NCBI RefSeq assembly: GCF_014202275.1
Contig: NZ_JACHGF010000001.1
Location: forward strand, 310,001-374,000
Length of the DNA: 64,000 nucleotides
Direction: 5' to 3'
DNA from: Rhabdobacter roseus
GTDB taxonomy: Bacteria; Bacteroidota; Bacteroidia; Cytophagales; Spirosomataceae
The translations under genes were made by a program, and so were the position numbers. This document shows positions 44,984-53,821 of the stretch, piece by piece. Numbering within the stretch: position 1 is the first letter of the stretch; every line of letters starts with the position of its first letter. The notes under the pieces were generated by a model. It was not told where the DNA came from and searched no databases. It worked only from the letters and a program-made list of their open reading frames with translations.

Positions 44984-44991
44984 TACCTTTG
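44984..44991 (+). promoter_or_regulatory. -7 element upstream of kdsA
   Basis: TACCTTTG fits TAnnTTTG 36 bp before the ATG at 45027 and lies inside a longer alternative frame, supporting the shorter start. It also overlaps a GTACC word. Confidence 0.4.
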
Positions 44992-45026
44992 GAAAAATTT
45001 TGTCTCAACAACAAATCTTGCTCTTT

Positions 45027-45839
45027 ATGCTAGTGCTCCCCCAGCTTAAACATACTGACAGCGACCGCTTTTTCCTCATGGCGGGGCCCTGTGCCATCGA
45101 AGGGCGCGACATGGCCCTGCGCATCGCTGAGCGTATTTGTACCATCACGGATCGCCTCCGGATACCCTATATTTTTAAAGGCTCGTACCGCAAAGCCAAC
45201 CGCACCAAGCTGGATTCCTTTACGGGCATCGGTGACGAAAAAGCGCTGGCGATCTTACAAGAAGTTGGGACGACCTTCGGCGTACCGACGGTGACGGACA
45301 TCCACGAGTCAGGCGAGGCTGCCCTGGCCGCGGCCTACGTGGACGTGCTCCAGATCCCGGCCTTTCTGTGCCGCCAAACGGAGCTCCTGGTGGCCGCCGC
45401 TCAAACCGGCAAAGCCGTAAACGTAAAGAAGGGGCAGTTTTTGGCGGGTACTTCCATGAAATTTGCCGTAGAGAAAATCCGGGAGACGAACCCCAAGGCT
45501 ACGGTGATCCTGACCGACCGGGGCAATTCCTTCGGCTACGGTGACCTGGTGGTAGACTACCGCAACCTGCCCGAGATGCAGGCTTTTGGGGTACCTGTGG
45601 TGATGGATTGCACGCATTCGCTCCAGCAGCCCAACCAGAGCAGTGGCGTTACGGGTGGAAAGCCCCGGCTGATCGAGACCATCGCGAAGGCCGCCGTGGC
45701 CGTAGGGGCCGACGGGCTCTTCATCGAAACCCACCACAACCCCGCCGAAGCGAAGTCGGACGGAGCCAACATGCTGCCGCTGGACCAGCTGGAGGGCCTG
45801 CTGGAGCGGCTGGTGCGGGTGCGGGAGGCGATTTTGTAA
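45027..45839 (+). CDS. kdsA: 3-deoxy-8-phosphooctulonate synthase
   Basis: 270-aa enzyme making Kdo-8-phosphate from phosphoenolpyruvate and arabinose-5-phosphate for LPS inner core. Motifs: LMAGPCAIEGRDMALRIAERI, FKGSYRKANRTKLDSFTG, VGTTFGVPTVTDIHE, DVLQIPAFLCRQTELL, VNVKKGQFLAG, and HSLQQPNQSSGVTGGKPRLIE. The ATG at 45027 gives the family length; a TTG at 44940 would add 29 unconserved residues. It ends 36 bp from the convergent ATPase gene of the injection system. Confidence 0.95.
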   Translation: MLVLPQLKHTDSDRFFLMAGPCAIEGRDMALRIAERICTITDRLRIPYIFKGSYRKANRTKLDSFTGIGDEKALAILQEVGTTFGVPTVTDIHESGEAALAAAYVDVLQIPAFLCRQTELLVAAAQTGKAVNVKKGQFLAGTSMKFAVEKIRETNPKATVILTDRGNSFGYGDLVVDYRNLPEMQAFGVPVVMDCTHSLQQPNQSSGVTGGKPRLIETIAKAAVAVGADGLFIETHHNPAEAKSDGANMLPLDQLEGLLERLVRVREAIL

Positions 45840-45875
45840 GGTACCTTGCAAAGGAGCGGGTATAAGTACCCCTAC

Positions 45876-47213
45876 CTAAGCCAGGCGGCCCTCTTTTTGG
45901 TACTCTTTCTGAATGTGCTCCAGCAGCAGCTCGGGGCTTACTATTTTTTCGTGTTGGGCCAATAAAGCCAGGCATATGCGCTGCACGATGTTGATGATGT
46001 GCGCGCCGGTGAGATCGTATTGTTGGGCCAGCTGCTCGAAATCCACCGTAGACCGAAACCCTACCTGGGCCGGGAAAGCCTTGCGCCAGAGCTGTTCGCG
46101 CTCCTCGGCGGTGGGTTTGGGAAAATAGATGATCGAATGCAGCCGCCGCGTAAAAGCCTCATCGATGTTGGAGCGCAAATTGGTGGCCAGGATCACCAAG
46201 CCGGGGTAGGTTTCGATGCGCTGCAGCAGGTAGGCTACTTCCTGGTTGGCGTACTTGTCGTGGGCATCTTTGACGCCCGTGCGCTTGCCCAGCACGGCGT
46301 CGGCTTCGTCGAAGAACAAGATCCAGTTTTTGTGTTGGGCTTTGTCAAAAATCCGCGACAGATTTTTTTCGGTCTCGCCAATGTACTTCGAAACGACCTT
46401 GGATAAATCAATTCGGAAGACATCCTGGCCCGTATGTTGGCCCAGCAGCGTGGCGGTCATGGTTTTTCCCGTGCCCGGCGGACCGTGAAACAACGCCCGG
46501 TAGCCGGGTTTGATTTTACGGTACATACCCCATTCGTAGAGTAGGGTGTCGTTGTACCGCAGCCACAGCTGCAGCTCCTGGAGCTGGGCCTGCGTGTGCG
46601 GATTGAGCACCAGGTCATCCCAGGTTTGGTCGGTGGCAAGGTACTCTGCCCCAAATTCCGGCGAAAACCGGGGGCGGGAAATTCGCCCCAGCCGCAGCCA
46701 TTCCACCACTTCTTCGTTGACCACCAACCGGCCGCTCAGGCGGGGCTCGCCTTCGGGTACCGCGTCGAGGTGCAGCAGCCCCAGGGTACTTAGGGCCCCG
46801 TCGGAGGCCAGGTACCCGGCTATCTGATTGCGCCGTTCCTGATCAGTCCCGCCCAGCAGGAACTGCGCCGTTTCGCCAGTGGGCAGAATGCCCCGGTAGT
46901 AGGTACCTTTAGTACCGCCAAAGAGTGGAAACTCGCCGCCGTCGGGCAGGTACTTTTCGATGAGGCCGCTGAGGAGTTGGGGCTCGAAGTGGGGTGCGAG
47001 GGCCAACAGCAACAGAATGAATTCTTCGTCGGAAAGCGATTTTCCTTGCAACAACTGCGCAAAGCGCTTCGACTCCCGCACAGCCCGCAGGCTGGCTTTC
47101 TCGTACCAGAAAGGCTCGGCAGCTTCCCGAAAATAGGTACGCAGGCGCGTATCAAGTACCTCTCTAAGAAAGGCAAGCGAGGCTTCCAGAAAATAGATAC
47201 GTCGTTCCGTCAT
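45876..47213 (-). CDS. eCIS-associated AAA+ ATPase (Afp15/Pvc15-like)
   Basis: 445-aa AAA+ ATPase. An N-terminal helical domain (~1-190) precedes the ATPase core with Walker A GPPGTGKT (244-251), Walker B ILFFDEADAVLGKR (from 298), sensor-1 ATN (343-345) and Arg fingers in DEAFTRRLHSII. A C-terminal lid follows. ATPases of this type are the usual last gene of Afp/PVC-type loci and are thought to act in particle assembly or sheath handling. The start at 47213 is chosen because longer frames run into the upstream gene. It is the last gene of the nine-gene block. Confidence 0.88.
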   Translation of the reverse strand: MTERRIYFLEASLAFLREVLDTRLRTYFREAAEPFWYEKASLRAVRESKRFAQLLQGKSLSDEEFILLLLALAPHFEPQLLSGLIEKYLPDGGEFPLFGGTKGTYYRGILPTGETAQFLLGGTDQERRNQIAGYLASDGALSTLGLLHLDAVPEGEPRLSGRLVVNEEVVEWLRLGRISRPRFSPEFGAEYLATDQTWDDLVLNPHTQAQLQELQLWLRYNDTLLYEWGMYRKIKPGYRALFHGPPGTGKTMTATLLGQHTGQDVFRIDLSKVVSKYIGETEKNLSRIFDKAQHKNWILFFDEADAVLGKRTGVKDAHDKYANQEVAYLLQRIETYPGLVILATNLRSNIDEAFTRRLHSIIYFPKPTAEEREQLWRKAFPAQVGFRSTVDFEQLAQQYDLTGAHIINIVQRICLALLAQHEKIVSPELLLEHIQKEYQKEGRLA

Positions 47214-47217
47214 TGTT

Positions 47218-47739
47218 TTAAACTTGGGTAAAATCCACGCGGATGGCCCGTTTGATGCCATACTTCGGGTTGGCATAAAGTACCTTCAGAATTTGCACGC
47301 CGGGTAGGTCGGCGGGCTGCCAGCGGTGGTAGATTTCGTCGCCCGCCGCGCGCGTTTTGGTGATTTGGGTTTCCGGCTCACCAAAACGTACCTCCAGGTA
47401 GTTATGAATGTCGGTTAGCATTTTTTCAAAGGTTTTGAACGAACCCGGTTTGTCGGCACGTTGGTCAAACTCTAGCGAGAGGCTGATCTCGCGCAGGCTT
47501 CGGGTTTCGTCGTAGGTATAATATACATTATAATAAAGCGAAGACCGCCCGCTGATGGGGTAGCTGTAGGTAAGTACCCGGCTGGTGAGGTTGTGGTAGG
47601 GCGTGCCGCTTTCCTGCCCAAGTACCTGGTCGAGGCTATCGCCCAGGCGGAGGCCGCGAGCCAGTGCTTCGGGAGTAGCCACTCCGGGAGTCGCTACTCC
47701 CGGAGTCGGTCGAAATAATTCCTGAAAGTAGTTACCCAT
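47218..47739 (-). CDS. Unknown 173-aa protein in eCIS locus
   Basis: Family not recognised. No signal peptide or membrane segment. Residues ~13-23 are a short repeat, PGVATPGVATP, encoded by nearly identical 15-nt DNA units (47670-47710). The body alternates strands and helices (SLYYNVYYTYDETRSLREISLSLEFD, then FEKMLTDIHNYLEVRFGEPE). It lies directly upstream of the ATPase, 4 bp from its start, so cotranslation and a shared role in the injection system are likely. A chaperone or adaptor role would be guesswork. Confidence 0.7.
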   Translation of the reverse strand: MGNYFQELFRPTPGVATPGVATPEALARGLRLGDSLDQVLGQESGTPYHNLTSRVLTYSYPISGRSSLYYNVYYTYDETRSLREISLSLEFDQRADKPGSFKTFEKMLTDIHNYLEVRFGEPETQITKTRAAGDEIYHRWQPADLPGVQILKVLYANPKYGIKRAIRVDFTQV

Positions 47740-47751
47740 CCTGGTGGTTGT

Positions 47752-47979
47752 TTAGGATAGGCTTTTGTTCATGACCTTCTCCTCTTCGGGTTTAGGCATT
47801 TGGTCATTTTTCTGGATTTCCTCCTCCGGCTCTTTTTCTTTGGCCTGTACCTGGTCTTTCTCGTCTTCTTTACCCGTTGGCTTTTCTTCCTGGCGTAGGA
47901 GTTTCTTGTTGCGCGTAGGCGCAATGAACGGCTTCGCGTCTTGCTTGGGGCCGGGCGATCTTCTTATCAATGAGCGCAT
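47752..47979 (-). CDS. Small highly charged eCIS-locus protein
   Basis: 75 residues, strongly enriched in Lys, Glu and Gln, with no hydrophobic core (for example KPTGKEDEKDQVQAKEKEPEEE). The N-terminal part, AKPFIAPTRNKKLLRQEE, recalls the SPFF..../QRQEEE stretches that open DUF4157 proteins such as the one at 52362. It may therefore be a short disordered, leader-like peptide. It fits neatly between the TPR gene and the 173-aa gene, which supports real coding. Function unknown. Confidence 0.55.
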   Translation of the reverse strand: MRSLIRRSPGPKQDAKPFIAPTRNKKLLRQEEKPTGKEDEKDQVQAKEKEPEEEIQKNDQMPKPEEEKVMNKSLS

Positions 47980-47992
47980 GGGTTTTTCTTTT

Positions 47993-48970
47993 TTAGGATG
48001 AAAAATAGGTTGCTAAGTACTGTTTGGCATGCTCGTAATACTCATTTTCTTCTCCGGCACCTACCAGGCTGAGCAGCAGCCGACGGGCTCCGGAGAATTC
48101 TCTCTGCACGTGCTTCAGCACGGCGGCGTAGTAAACGGCCTTGGGGTAGGTAGGTACCTGGGCCAGTACCTGATCCAGCTGCGCGGCGGCTTCGGAGTAG
48201 TGCTCCAGGGCCAGCAGTACTACCGCCAGGTCGGTGCGGGCGGGGTAGTCGTCGGGACGCAGGACCAGGATGCGTTGTAATTCGGCGATGGCCTCGGGCT
48301 GCAAGCCTATACCCAGGTAGTTTATACCCAGGTAGTAGCGGGCGTTGGTATTCTCGGGTTCCAGGCTCAGGGCGCGCTTGAGGTACTCTTGAGAGAGGCC
48401 GTAATCCTTCCGAATCAGGTACAAAGTACCCAGCCCCACCAGTGCTTTTTGATTTTCAGCATCCCAAAAAAGTACCTGCTCGTACTGCCCGATGGCCTCG
48501 TTGAGGTACCCGGTCGCGGCCAGGGCGGTGGCCCATTCGAGCCGGAAGGTTATGTCTTCGGGATGCAGTACCACTATTTCCTGCCACACCGAAAGCGCCT
48601 CGGGGAGTTTCCCCGTAGCCGTGAGCAGACGGGCGTAGCTTTCCAGGCCGGGGGTACTTTGGGGGTTCAGGGCCAGGGCGGTTTCGAGGTGCTGCTGCGC
48701 GGCGAGGTAGTGGCCGCGCGCGGCCAGGGCATTGGCCAGGTTAACGTGGGCGGAGGCGCTCTCGGCGTTGAGACTGAGGGAGCGGCGGTAGTAGTCCTCG
48801 GCCTCTTCCCACTTTCCGCTACTAGCCAGGGCGTAGCCCAGGTTGTTAAGAGCTGAGGCGTTCTGCTCGTCTTCTTGCAGCGCGAGCCGGTAGTGCGCTA
48901 GGGCAGCTTCGGTATCGCCGCTCAAAAATAGCCTGACGCCCTCGTTGTTGTATTCCTGTGAGTCCTTCAT
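47993..48970 (-). CDS. TPR protein of the eCIS locus
   Basis: 325-aa cytoplasmic-looking protein made almost wholly of tetratricopeptide repeats (about eight units from residue 5 to 300, such as ALAHYRLALQEDEQNASALNNLGYAL and AEDYYRRSLSLNAESASAHVNLANAL). No signal peptide. It lies 17 bp downstream of the DUF4157 gene. TPR proteins commonly act as scaffolds, so binding of the large DUF4157 protein or baseplate parts is a fair inference. Confidence 0.8.
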   Translation of the reverse strand: MKDSQEYNNEGVRLFLSGDTEAALAHYRLALQEDEQNASALNNLGYALASSGKWEEAEDYYRRSLSLNAESASAHVNLANALAARGHYLAAQQHLETALALNPQSTPGLESYARLLTATGKLPEALSVWQEIVVLHPEDITFRLEWATALAATGYLNEAIGQYEQVLFWDAENQKALVGLGTLYLIRKDYGLSQEYLKRALSLEPENTNARYYLGINYLGIGLQPEAIAELQRILVLRPDDYPARTDLAVVLLALEHYSEAAAQLDQVLAQVPTYPKAVYYAAVLKHVQREFSGARRLLLSLVGAGEENEYYEHAKQYLATYFSS

Positions 48971-48987
48971 AGGGTACTTTGTTTATT

Positions 48988-51900
48988 TCAAATCAATTCT
49001 CGGCCAAAGCGTTTCATGGCCTCCCCAATGCTTATTTCGGGCCGGATCACCCGGACGTTGTCCAGCGTGAGGTCAAAGGGTTTGCCTTCTTCGTAATGAA
49101 CCGGGAATTCGAGCCCGTAGCGCAGCCCGGAGCCAAACTCTTTCTGCGCCAGGTTTTTTTTCCATTCTTTTCGCAGAAAAAGCGCGCGGGCTACAAGTAC
49201 CAGGTTTAGGTCGAATTTGAGCGCGGGCTCGACGTAAATCCTGCCCGTGGCGTCTAGCGTAATGCCCGTACTTTGGGCCCAGTTGACGTCCACTTCGGCT
49301 TCGGCTGCGCCTTTGATCCCCACGGCTCCGCCCAGCTCCAGGTTGCCGCTAACGCTCGCAATACCTACACTCAGGCCCACGCCCGCCCGGCCAAAAAACC
49401 GCAGGCTGGCGTCGGCCGGGATTACAAACTTCCCGTGGCCGTTGAGCGTGATGCTGTCTTCCTGGCCGGGCTTGTAGTTGACGGTGGCGCTGAGGGCTTC
49501 CAGTTTTCCCGGTCCGAAGCCCGCGTTGAAGTCGATCCCCCCCTCGATGGTAGCCACCAGACCAATGCTGCGGGGCCCCACGGGAATGGCAAAGAGTGGT
49601 ATTTCTAAGGTAGGAAACGTAAACAGCCGCTCGTTGATTTCTTTGCGGTTGAAGACATCGACCGTCCCCGGCAGGCCAATGGTACCGCTCACTTCCATTT
49701 CGCCGTTGGGCGCTACGCTCACGGTGGCAGTGGCCTGTAGCCAGGGCGTGAGGCGGAGGGTCAGGGAGCCGCGCCCGTAGATGATCCAGCGGTCGCCGGG
49801 CTCGCCCGTCAGGTTGCCAGCCTCGTCGACGGCCCGGTTAGTAGCACCCAGCCGTACGTTCCCCTTGGCGATGCCCTTCTCGTACGCCAGGGTACTTTCT
49901 ACCAGCAGGGTACCGTTTTGGTACTGTACGCTAAGGGTGGTGTCGGTGAAGCCGGGGAGATCAATACTGGCCGTACCAGCAGCGCTGACCTCGTAGTCGC
50001 CGCCGCGCTTGAGTACATTGACCCGCACACTACCGCCGCGAATGCGGGGGATTTCGTTGCTCAACTGGAACTCGCCGCCTACTTCAAGCTCCTCTTGGTT
50101 GTAGCGCAGCGACATAGCTCCGCTTTGCAGGCCTTTGATGTCGAGCTCGGCGTTGCCGCTGGCGCTGAGGGTTCCGGCGCTGTAGGTGACGGTAGCCGTG
50201 GCTTGTTTGATGCCGCGGAGCTTGCCGCGCGGGATCTGGATCGTACCGCTTACAGTAAGCTGGCCGTCGGTGTAGGCGATGGCTACCCGGGCGTTGTCGA
50301 AGAGCCGCCGGTCGAACAAAAACTCACCGCCCACGCTGAACTTCCCGTTGCTGTCTACGCTGCCGCTGATGGTCCCTTCGCCCACGTTTTTGATACCGAA
50401 GCTCAGCGAGCCGCTGGCGCGCAACGTACCCGACGAGCGCAACGAAACGGCAATCACGCCGCCGTAGATCTTGAAGGGCGAAGGTAGTTTAACCTCGTTG
50501 CCCGAGAGCGAGGCTTCCAGGAAAATATCGTTTCCTTCAAAACCCAATTCCAGCGTCAGGCCGTTCGCCAGAAAGGGCAGGTCGGGAAGTACCTTGGCGC
50601 GGCCAATGGTACCCTGGTCGGGGTCGATGAAGACGTCGTCGAAGCGGACGGGGCTGAAAAACTTGATCTGGGTTTCGCCCAAGACCGACTTCAGCTCACG
50701 GTCGGTGATGTAAACGGCCATCGGCACGCCTTGCATGGCCCGCAGGGGTACGTCGCGCGTGATGGGTGCGATCTTCTTGTTGCCGTCAAAAAATGTAGCG
50801 TTCAAAGTACCCCCTCCCCCGCGCGTGTAGGTGACGGTGTGCAGCTTGACGTTGCCCGCTTTTTTGTTTAGGGGCTTGGTGACGGTGGCCGCGTTGGGGT
50901 CCAGGTCCCGCACGCGGAAGGAGCGCCCGCCGGTGGCGTTGGTGAAAATACTCAGCTGGGAGGCGTCGCCGAGGCCCAGTTCGTCCATCTGCGGGCGCGT
51001 CAGCGGCGTGAGGCCGTCCAGGGCGGCGGCGTCCTTGGCGCGGGGCTGGTCGTAGTTTTCGTTGGGGCGTCCGGCTATGGGGAGCCCGCCTTGTACATTC
51101 GTAAACTGTACCGGCATTTTCTGCCCTTCCGAAGGGTGCGGTAGCTCGGGAAATTTCTGCTGGCGGGCTTCGGCCAGCAGGCCCTGAATCTTGGTTTCTT
51201 TTTCATTATTAATATTGGAGCCGGAGCTGCGGTTGGCCGAGGATTCGAGCAACCAGAGGTTACCCAGTTCATTTTTTCCGCCCAGCTGCATTTCGCGCTG
51301 GTGGTCTACGTCGTAAAAGGTCGTAGCGCCGTTGGGGTTCCAGTAGGGGCGTGCCAAACGCGACTTTATTCCCGCTACGGTACCGATCACCAGCGAGCGC
51401 TGCGACACCGCCCCGCCCGTCTTGAGCCGGAAGGCGTATACCGGCGGAGCGGCCGGGTCGGCGCTCACCACGGTGGGCGCGTTCATGGCCTTGATCTTGT
51501 CCTGAATTTTGGCGTCCAGGCCCGTGTCGGCGGTCATGTGGTCGTCCCAGATTTGCCGCTGGGTATCTTCCCGCTGGGCGGGGTAGTTGAAAGTCAGCGG
51601 AGCGGGCGTAAAGGGTACTTTGATGGTCGGTACCGAGAGCGAGGGGATAATAGCCTTGAATTTTCCATCCGCTTGTTTCTCCACGCTCCCCTTGCCCGAG
51701 GTACTTTCAAACTTGTTCGGGTCGGAGGTGTCCTGGTCGGTAGCGGGCGGGGCGGGAGTGGTTTCGGTGCGCTGGATGCGCTTGGGCTGTAGGCTTCCCT
51801 CCGCCTGTTGCACCGTGTGCGTAAGCTCATGCGCCAGGAGCTTTTTGCCTTCGTGGGTAGCGGGATTGTACTCGTTGGCGTTGAAATAAATATCGCTGCC

Positions 51901-52362
51901 GTGGGCGAAGGCACGCGCACCTACGTCCTGGTTCATTTGTTCGGCGCGCGAGTCAGTATGAATGCGCACGTCGTTGAAGTCAGTACCAAAGCGGCCCTCC
52001 ATGTCTTCGCGCACGGGCGTAGGCAGCGGTGAGCCCCCGCCCTTCGATTCGTCGAGTTGTCGCTCCGTCTTGGGCGACACTTCCTCTCCACCACCGGAGG
52101 TACTTTCCTCCTCCTGCCGCTGTACCTTCCGGCTGATGAGCGGGGCCAGTGGCTTGGTTTGTAAAGGTTCCCGGTCGGGGGCGGTGACCTGCTCGGCCAC
52201 GGCGTCGGCCTCCTGCTCGTGGGCGTCGCCGGGCTCATTGACCGACAGCTTGGCCTGCGCCCCCGTAGCACCAAAGAAGCTCTGCTCGCTCCTCCGGTGG
52301 AAGAAGGGGCTCTCGCTTCGTTGCAACGTACTGCTTTTGGCTTTGCTATCGGGTGTTTTCAT
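48988..52362 (-). CDS. DUF4157 (eCIS core) protein with HNH-like motif and beta-repeat tail
   Basis: 1124-aa protein. Residues ~1-60 show the QAKLSVNEPGDAHEQEADAVAEQV lead typical of eCIS-linked DUF4157 proteins. Residues ~115-190 are the DUF4157 domain (MEGRFGTDFNDVRIHTD, with HELTH at 178-182, an HExxH zinc-protease motif). Residues ~345-390 have DVDHQREMQLGGKNELGNLW and a later N377, resembling an HNH nuclease ββα-metal core. Residues ~500-1090 are Gly/Thr-rich beta repeats. It could be a loaded effector, a fibre, or a processing factor; which one is not decidable from sequence. No signal peptide. Confidence 0.83.
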   Translation of the reverse strand: MKTPDSKAKSSTLQRSESPFFHRRSEQSFFGATGAQAKLSVNEPGDAHEQEADAVAEQVTAPDREPLQTKPLAPLISRKVQRQEEESTSGGGEEVSPKTERQLDESKGGGSPLPTPVREDMEGRFGTDFNDVRIHTDSRAEQMNQDVGARAFAHGSDIYFNANEYNPATHEGKKLLAHELTHTVQQAEGSLQPKRIQRTETTPAPPATDQDTSDPNKFESTSGKGSVEKQADGKFKAIIPSLSVPTIKVPFTPAPLTFNYPAQREDTQRQIWDDHMTADTGLDAKIQDKIKAMNAPTVVSADPAAPPVYAFRLKTGGAVSQRSLVIGTVAGIKSRLARPYWNPNGATTFYDVDHQREMQLGGKNELGNLWLLESSANRSSGSNINNEKETKIQGLLAEARQQKFPELPHPSEGQKMPVQFTNVQGGLPIAGRPNENYDQPRAKDAAALDGLTPLTRPQMDELGLGDASQLSIFTNATGGRSFRVRDLDPNAATVTKPLNKKAGNVKLHTVTYTRGGGGTLNATFFDGNKKIAPITRDVPLRAMQGVPMAVYITDRELKSVLGETQIKFFSPVRFDDVFIDPDQGTIGRAKVLPDLPFLANGLTLELGFEGNDIFLEASLSGNEVKLPSPFKIYGGVIAVSLRSSGTLRASGSLSFGIKNVGEGTISGSVDSNGKFSVGGEFLFDRRLFDNARVAIAYTDGQLTVSGTIQIPRGKLRGIKQATATVTYSAGTLSASGNAELDIKGLQSGAMSLRYNQEELEVGGEFQLSNEIPRIRGGSVRVNVLKRGGDYEVSAAGTASIDLPGFTDTTLSVQYQNGTLLVESTLAYEKGIAKGNVRLGATNRAVDEAGNLTGEPGDRWIIYGRGSLTLRLTPWLQATATVSVAPNGEMEVSGTIGLPGTVDVFNRKEINERLFTFPTLEIPLFAIPVGPRSIGLVATIEGGIDFNAGFGPGKLEALSATVNYKPGQEDSITLNGHGKFVIPADASLRFFGRAGVGLSVGIASVSGNLELGGAVGIKGAAEAEVDVNWAQSTGITLDATGRIYVEPALKFDLNLVLVARALFLRKEWKKNLAQKEFGSGLRYGLEFPVHYEEGKPFDLTLDNVRVIRPEISIGEAMKRFGRELI

Positions 52363-52386
52363 CCGCTTCGATCAAGGTACTTTCGT

Positions 52387-53772
52387 TTAGGTCCATTCTA
52401 CCCACACCGGCTCGGGCATCCAGGGCAGCGCCACAGGATTGTACACCCAGAGATCGTCAAGGAGCATGTCATAAGGTGCCTGCTCTACCTGCAGCAGCCA
52501 GTCGTCGGTGCGGCGGGTGAGCTTGGCGGGGCGTTGCAGAAAGCTCACCCGCAGGCCTTCTACGCTAGTACCTTTCAGGGCAGTCCAGTGCTGTAGTACG
52601 GCCCGTAGCAGTTGGTCGGCTTCGTCGCGCTGGGCGTCGGCAAATTCCCGGCTGGCGGCGACGGGCCAGGACACGGGCAGGCCGCAAAGTACCTTGTTCA
52701 GCACGAGCTCGGGCTCGGGCGTGGCCGCCTGGCCGGTCACCAGGTACTGCAGCAAGTGTACCGCCGCGTCGGAGTCCAGTACGCGGCGCTCGGTAGCTAC
52801 TTTGCAGGCCGTAAGGTACCTTTCCAAAAACGGCGAGAGCAGCACCAGCCCCGCGTTCTGGACGTAGTGGCAGGTACCTTCATCGGGCAGGTGTGAGGCA
52901 GGTACCTTATCAGGTACCTCGTCTGGGGTACTTTCTAGGCTTTGTAAATCAGAAAAAATAGCCGGAGCAATGCCGGGAAAAACCTCTCGCAGACGATGAG
53001 AAAATTCCTCCCAGGGTACTTTGGAAGGAGAGGTGCTTGCCGGGAAGACACCTGCGTTATAATATATTTTGAGAAAAAGCACCACCCAGGTACCGGCGTC
53101 CGGCGAGGTACTTACTGAGGGTAGTTTTTGGAGTAAATCAATGTAAATCTTTTTGGTAGACATAGACGTCGCGGAAGTGCCAAAAGACCGCACGACCTGC
53201 TCAAATACCCGCCAGACGGGAAGTACCTGCGGAGCCATTTTTTGGAATACTTGATTTACTAAATAATGGATAAACTCCTCCGGAAACTGCTGCGCCAGCC
53301 GGGTGCCTGCGGACGAATTTTGGGCCAGTAAATCCCAGATCCGCTCCGCATCGCCGTGCGACAAGGTACCTTGGGGGGCTTCATTTTTTTTAAGTTTTAC
53401 CCAATCTTCCAGCGTTTCGGACGGGCACCACCAGGGCAAGGTACCTTGCGCCAGAAAGTACAAGAAGGCCTCGAACGGCGAGTATCTGGGCTCTGAAGTG
53501 CCTTCCACGACCCGCGCCGTCAGCTGGCTTTGCAGTTTTTCTTCCACCGCCCTCAGAAACGCCTCTTCAAAGTACCTTTCGGAAAGTAGCCCTAGGTCCA
53601 GCTCCAGGCGGTCGATCACCAGGGTACCCGTGGGTGCGTGGCGGTCCAGTACCTGTGCGAGGCGAAGGGGCAGCGCCGTGGCGCAGAGTTCCTCCACGGT
53701 TCGCTGCCACCGGAAGGCATCCGGCGAGCCGTGTACGGCCACTTCTACAATTTGGCGCTGGATCTGGTGCAT
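52387..53772 (-). CDS. Contractile injection system tape-measure-family protein
   Basis: 461-aa protein. The N-terminus matches the CIS tape-measure (Afp14-like, CIS_TMP) signature: MHQIQRQIVEVAVHGSPDAF, LAQVLDRHAP, and TLVIDRLELDLGLLS. A paired C-terminal block (LLRAVLQHWTALKGTSVEGLRVSFLQRPAKL, then QVEQAPYDMLLDDL) is also typical. In related systems this protein is thought to set inner tube length. The frame sits 49 bp after the 1187-aa gene and 24 bp before the DUF4157 gene, within the same operon. Confidence 0.82.
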   Translation of the reverse strand: MHQIQRQIVEVAVHGSPDAFRWQRTVEELCATALPLRLAQVLDRHAPTGTLVIDRLELDLGLLSERYFEEAFLRAVEEKLQSQLTARVVEGTSEPRYSPFEAFLYFLAQGTLPWWCPSETLEDWVKLKKNEAPQGTLSHGDAERIWDLLAQNSSAGTRLAQQFPEEFIHYLVNQVFQKMAPQVLPVWRVFEQVVRSFGTSATSMSTKKIYIDLLQKLPSVSTSPDAGTWVVLFLKIYYNAGVFPASTSPSKVPWEEFSHRLREVFPGIAPAIFSDLQSLESTPDEVPDKVPASHLPDEGTCHYVQNAGLVLLSPFLERYLTACKVATERRVLDSDAAVHLLQYLVTGQAATPEPELVLNKVLCGLPVSWPVAASREFADAQRDEADQLLRAVLQHWTALKGTSVEGLRVSFLQRPAKLTRRTDDWLLQVEQAPYDMLLDDLWVYNPVALPWMPEPVWVEWT

Positions 53773-53821
53773 GGGTACTTGGGTGTCAAACTGATTTCGT
53801 GAAACAAGGGTACTTTATAGG

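Noticed and set aside
44984-44991. Treating every TACCTTTG as a promoter
   Set aside because: The iterated GGTACCTTT word contains TACCTTT by itself, so -7 matches based on it are weak unless a -33 box and sensible spacing are also present.
47670-47710. CRISPR-like short repeats
   Set aside because: Only about two and a half 15-nt units, in frame within a gene, with no spacers.
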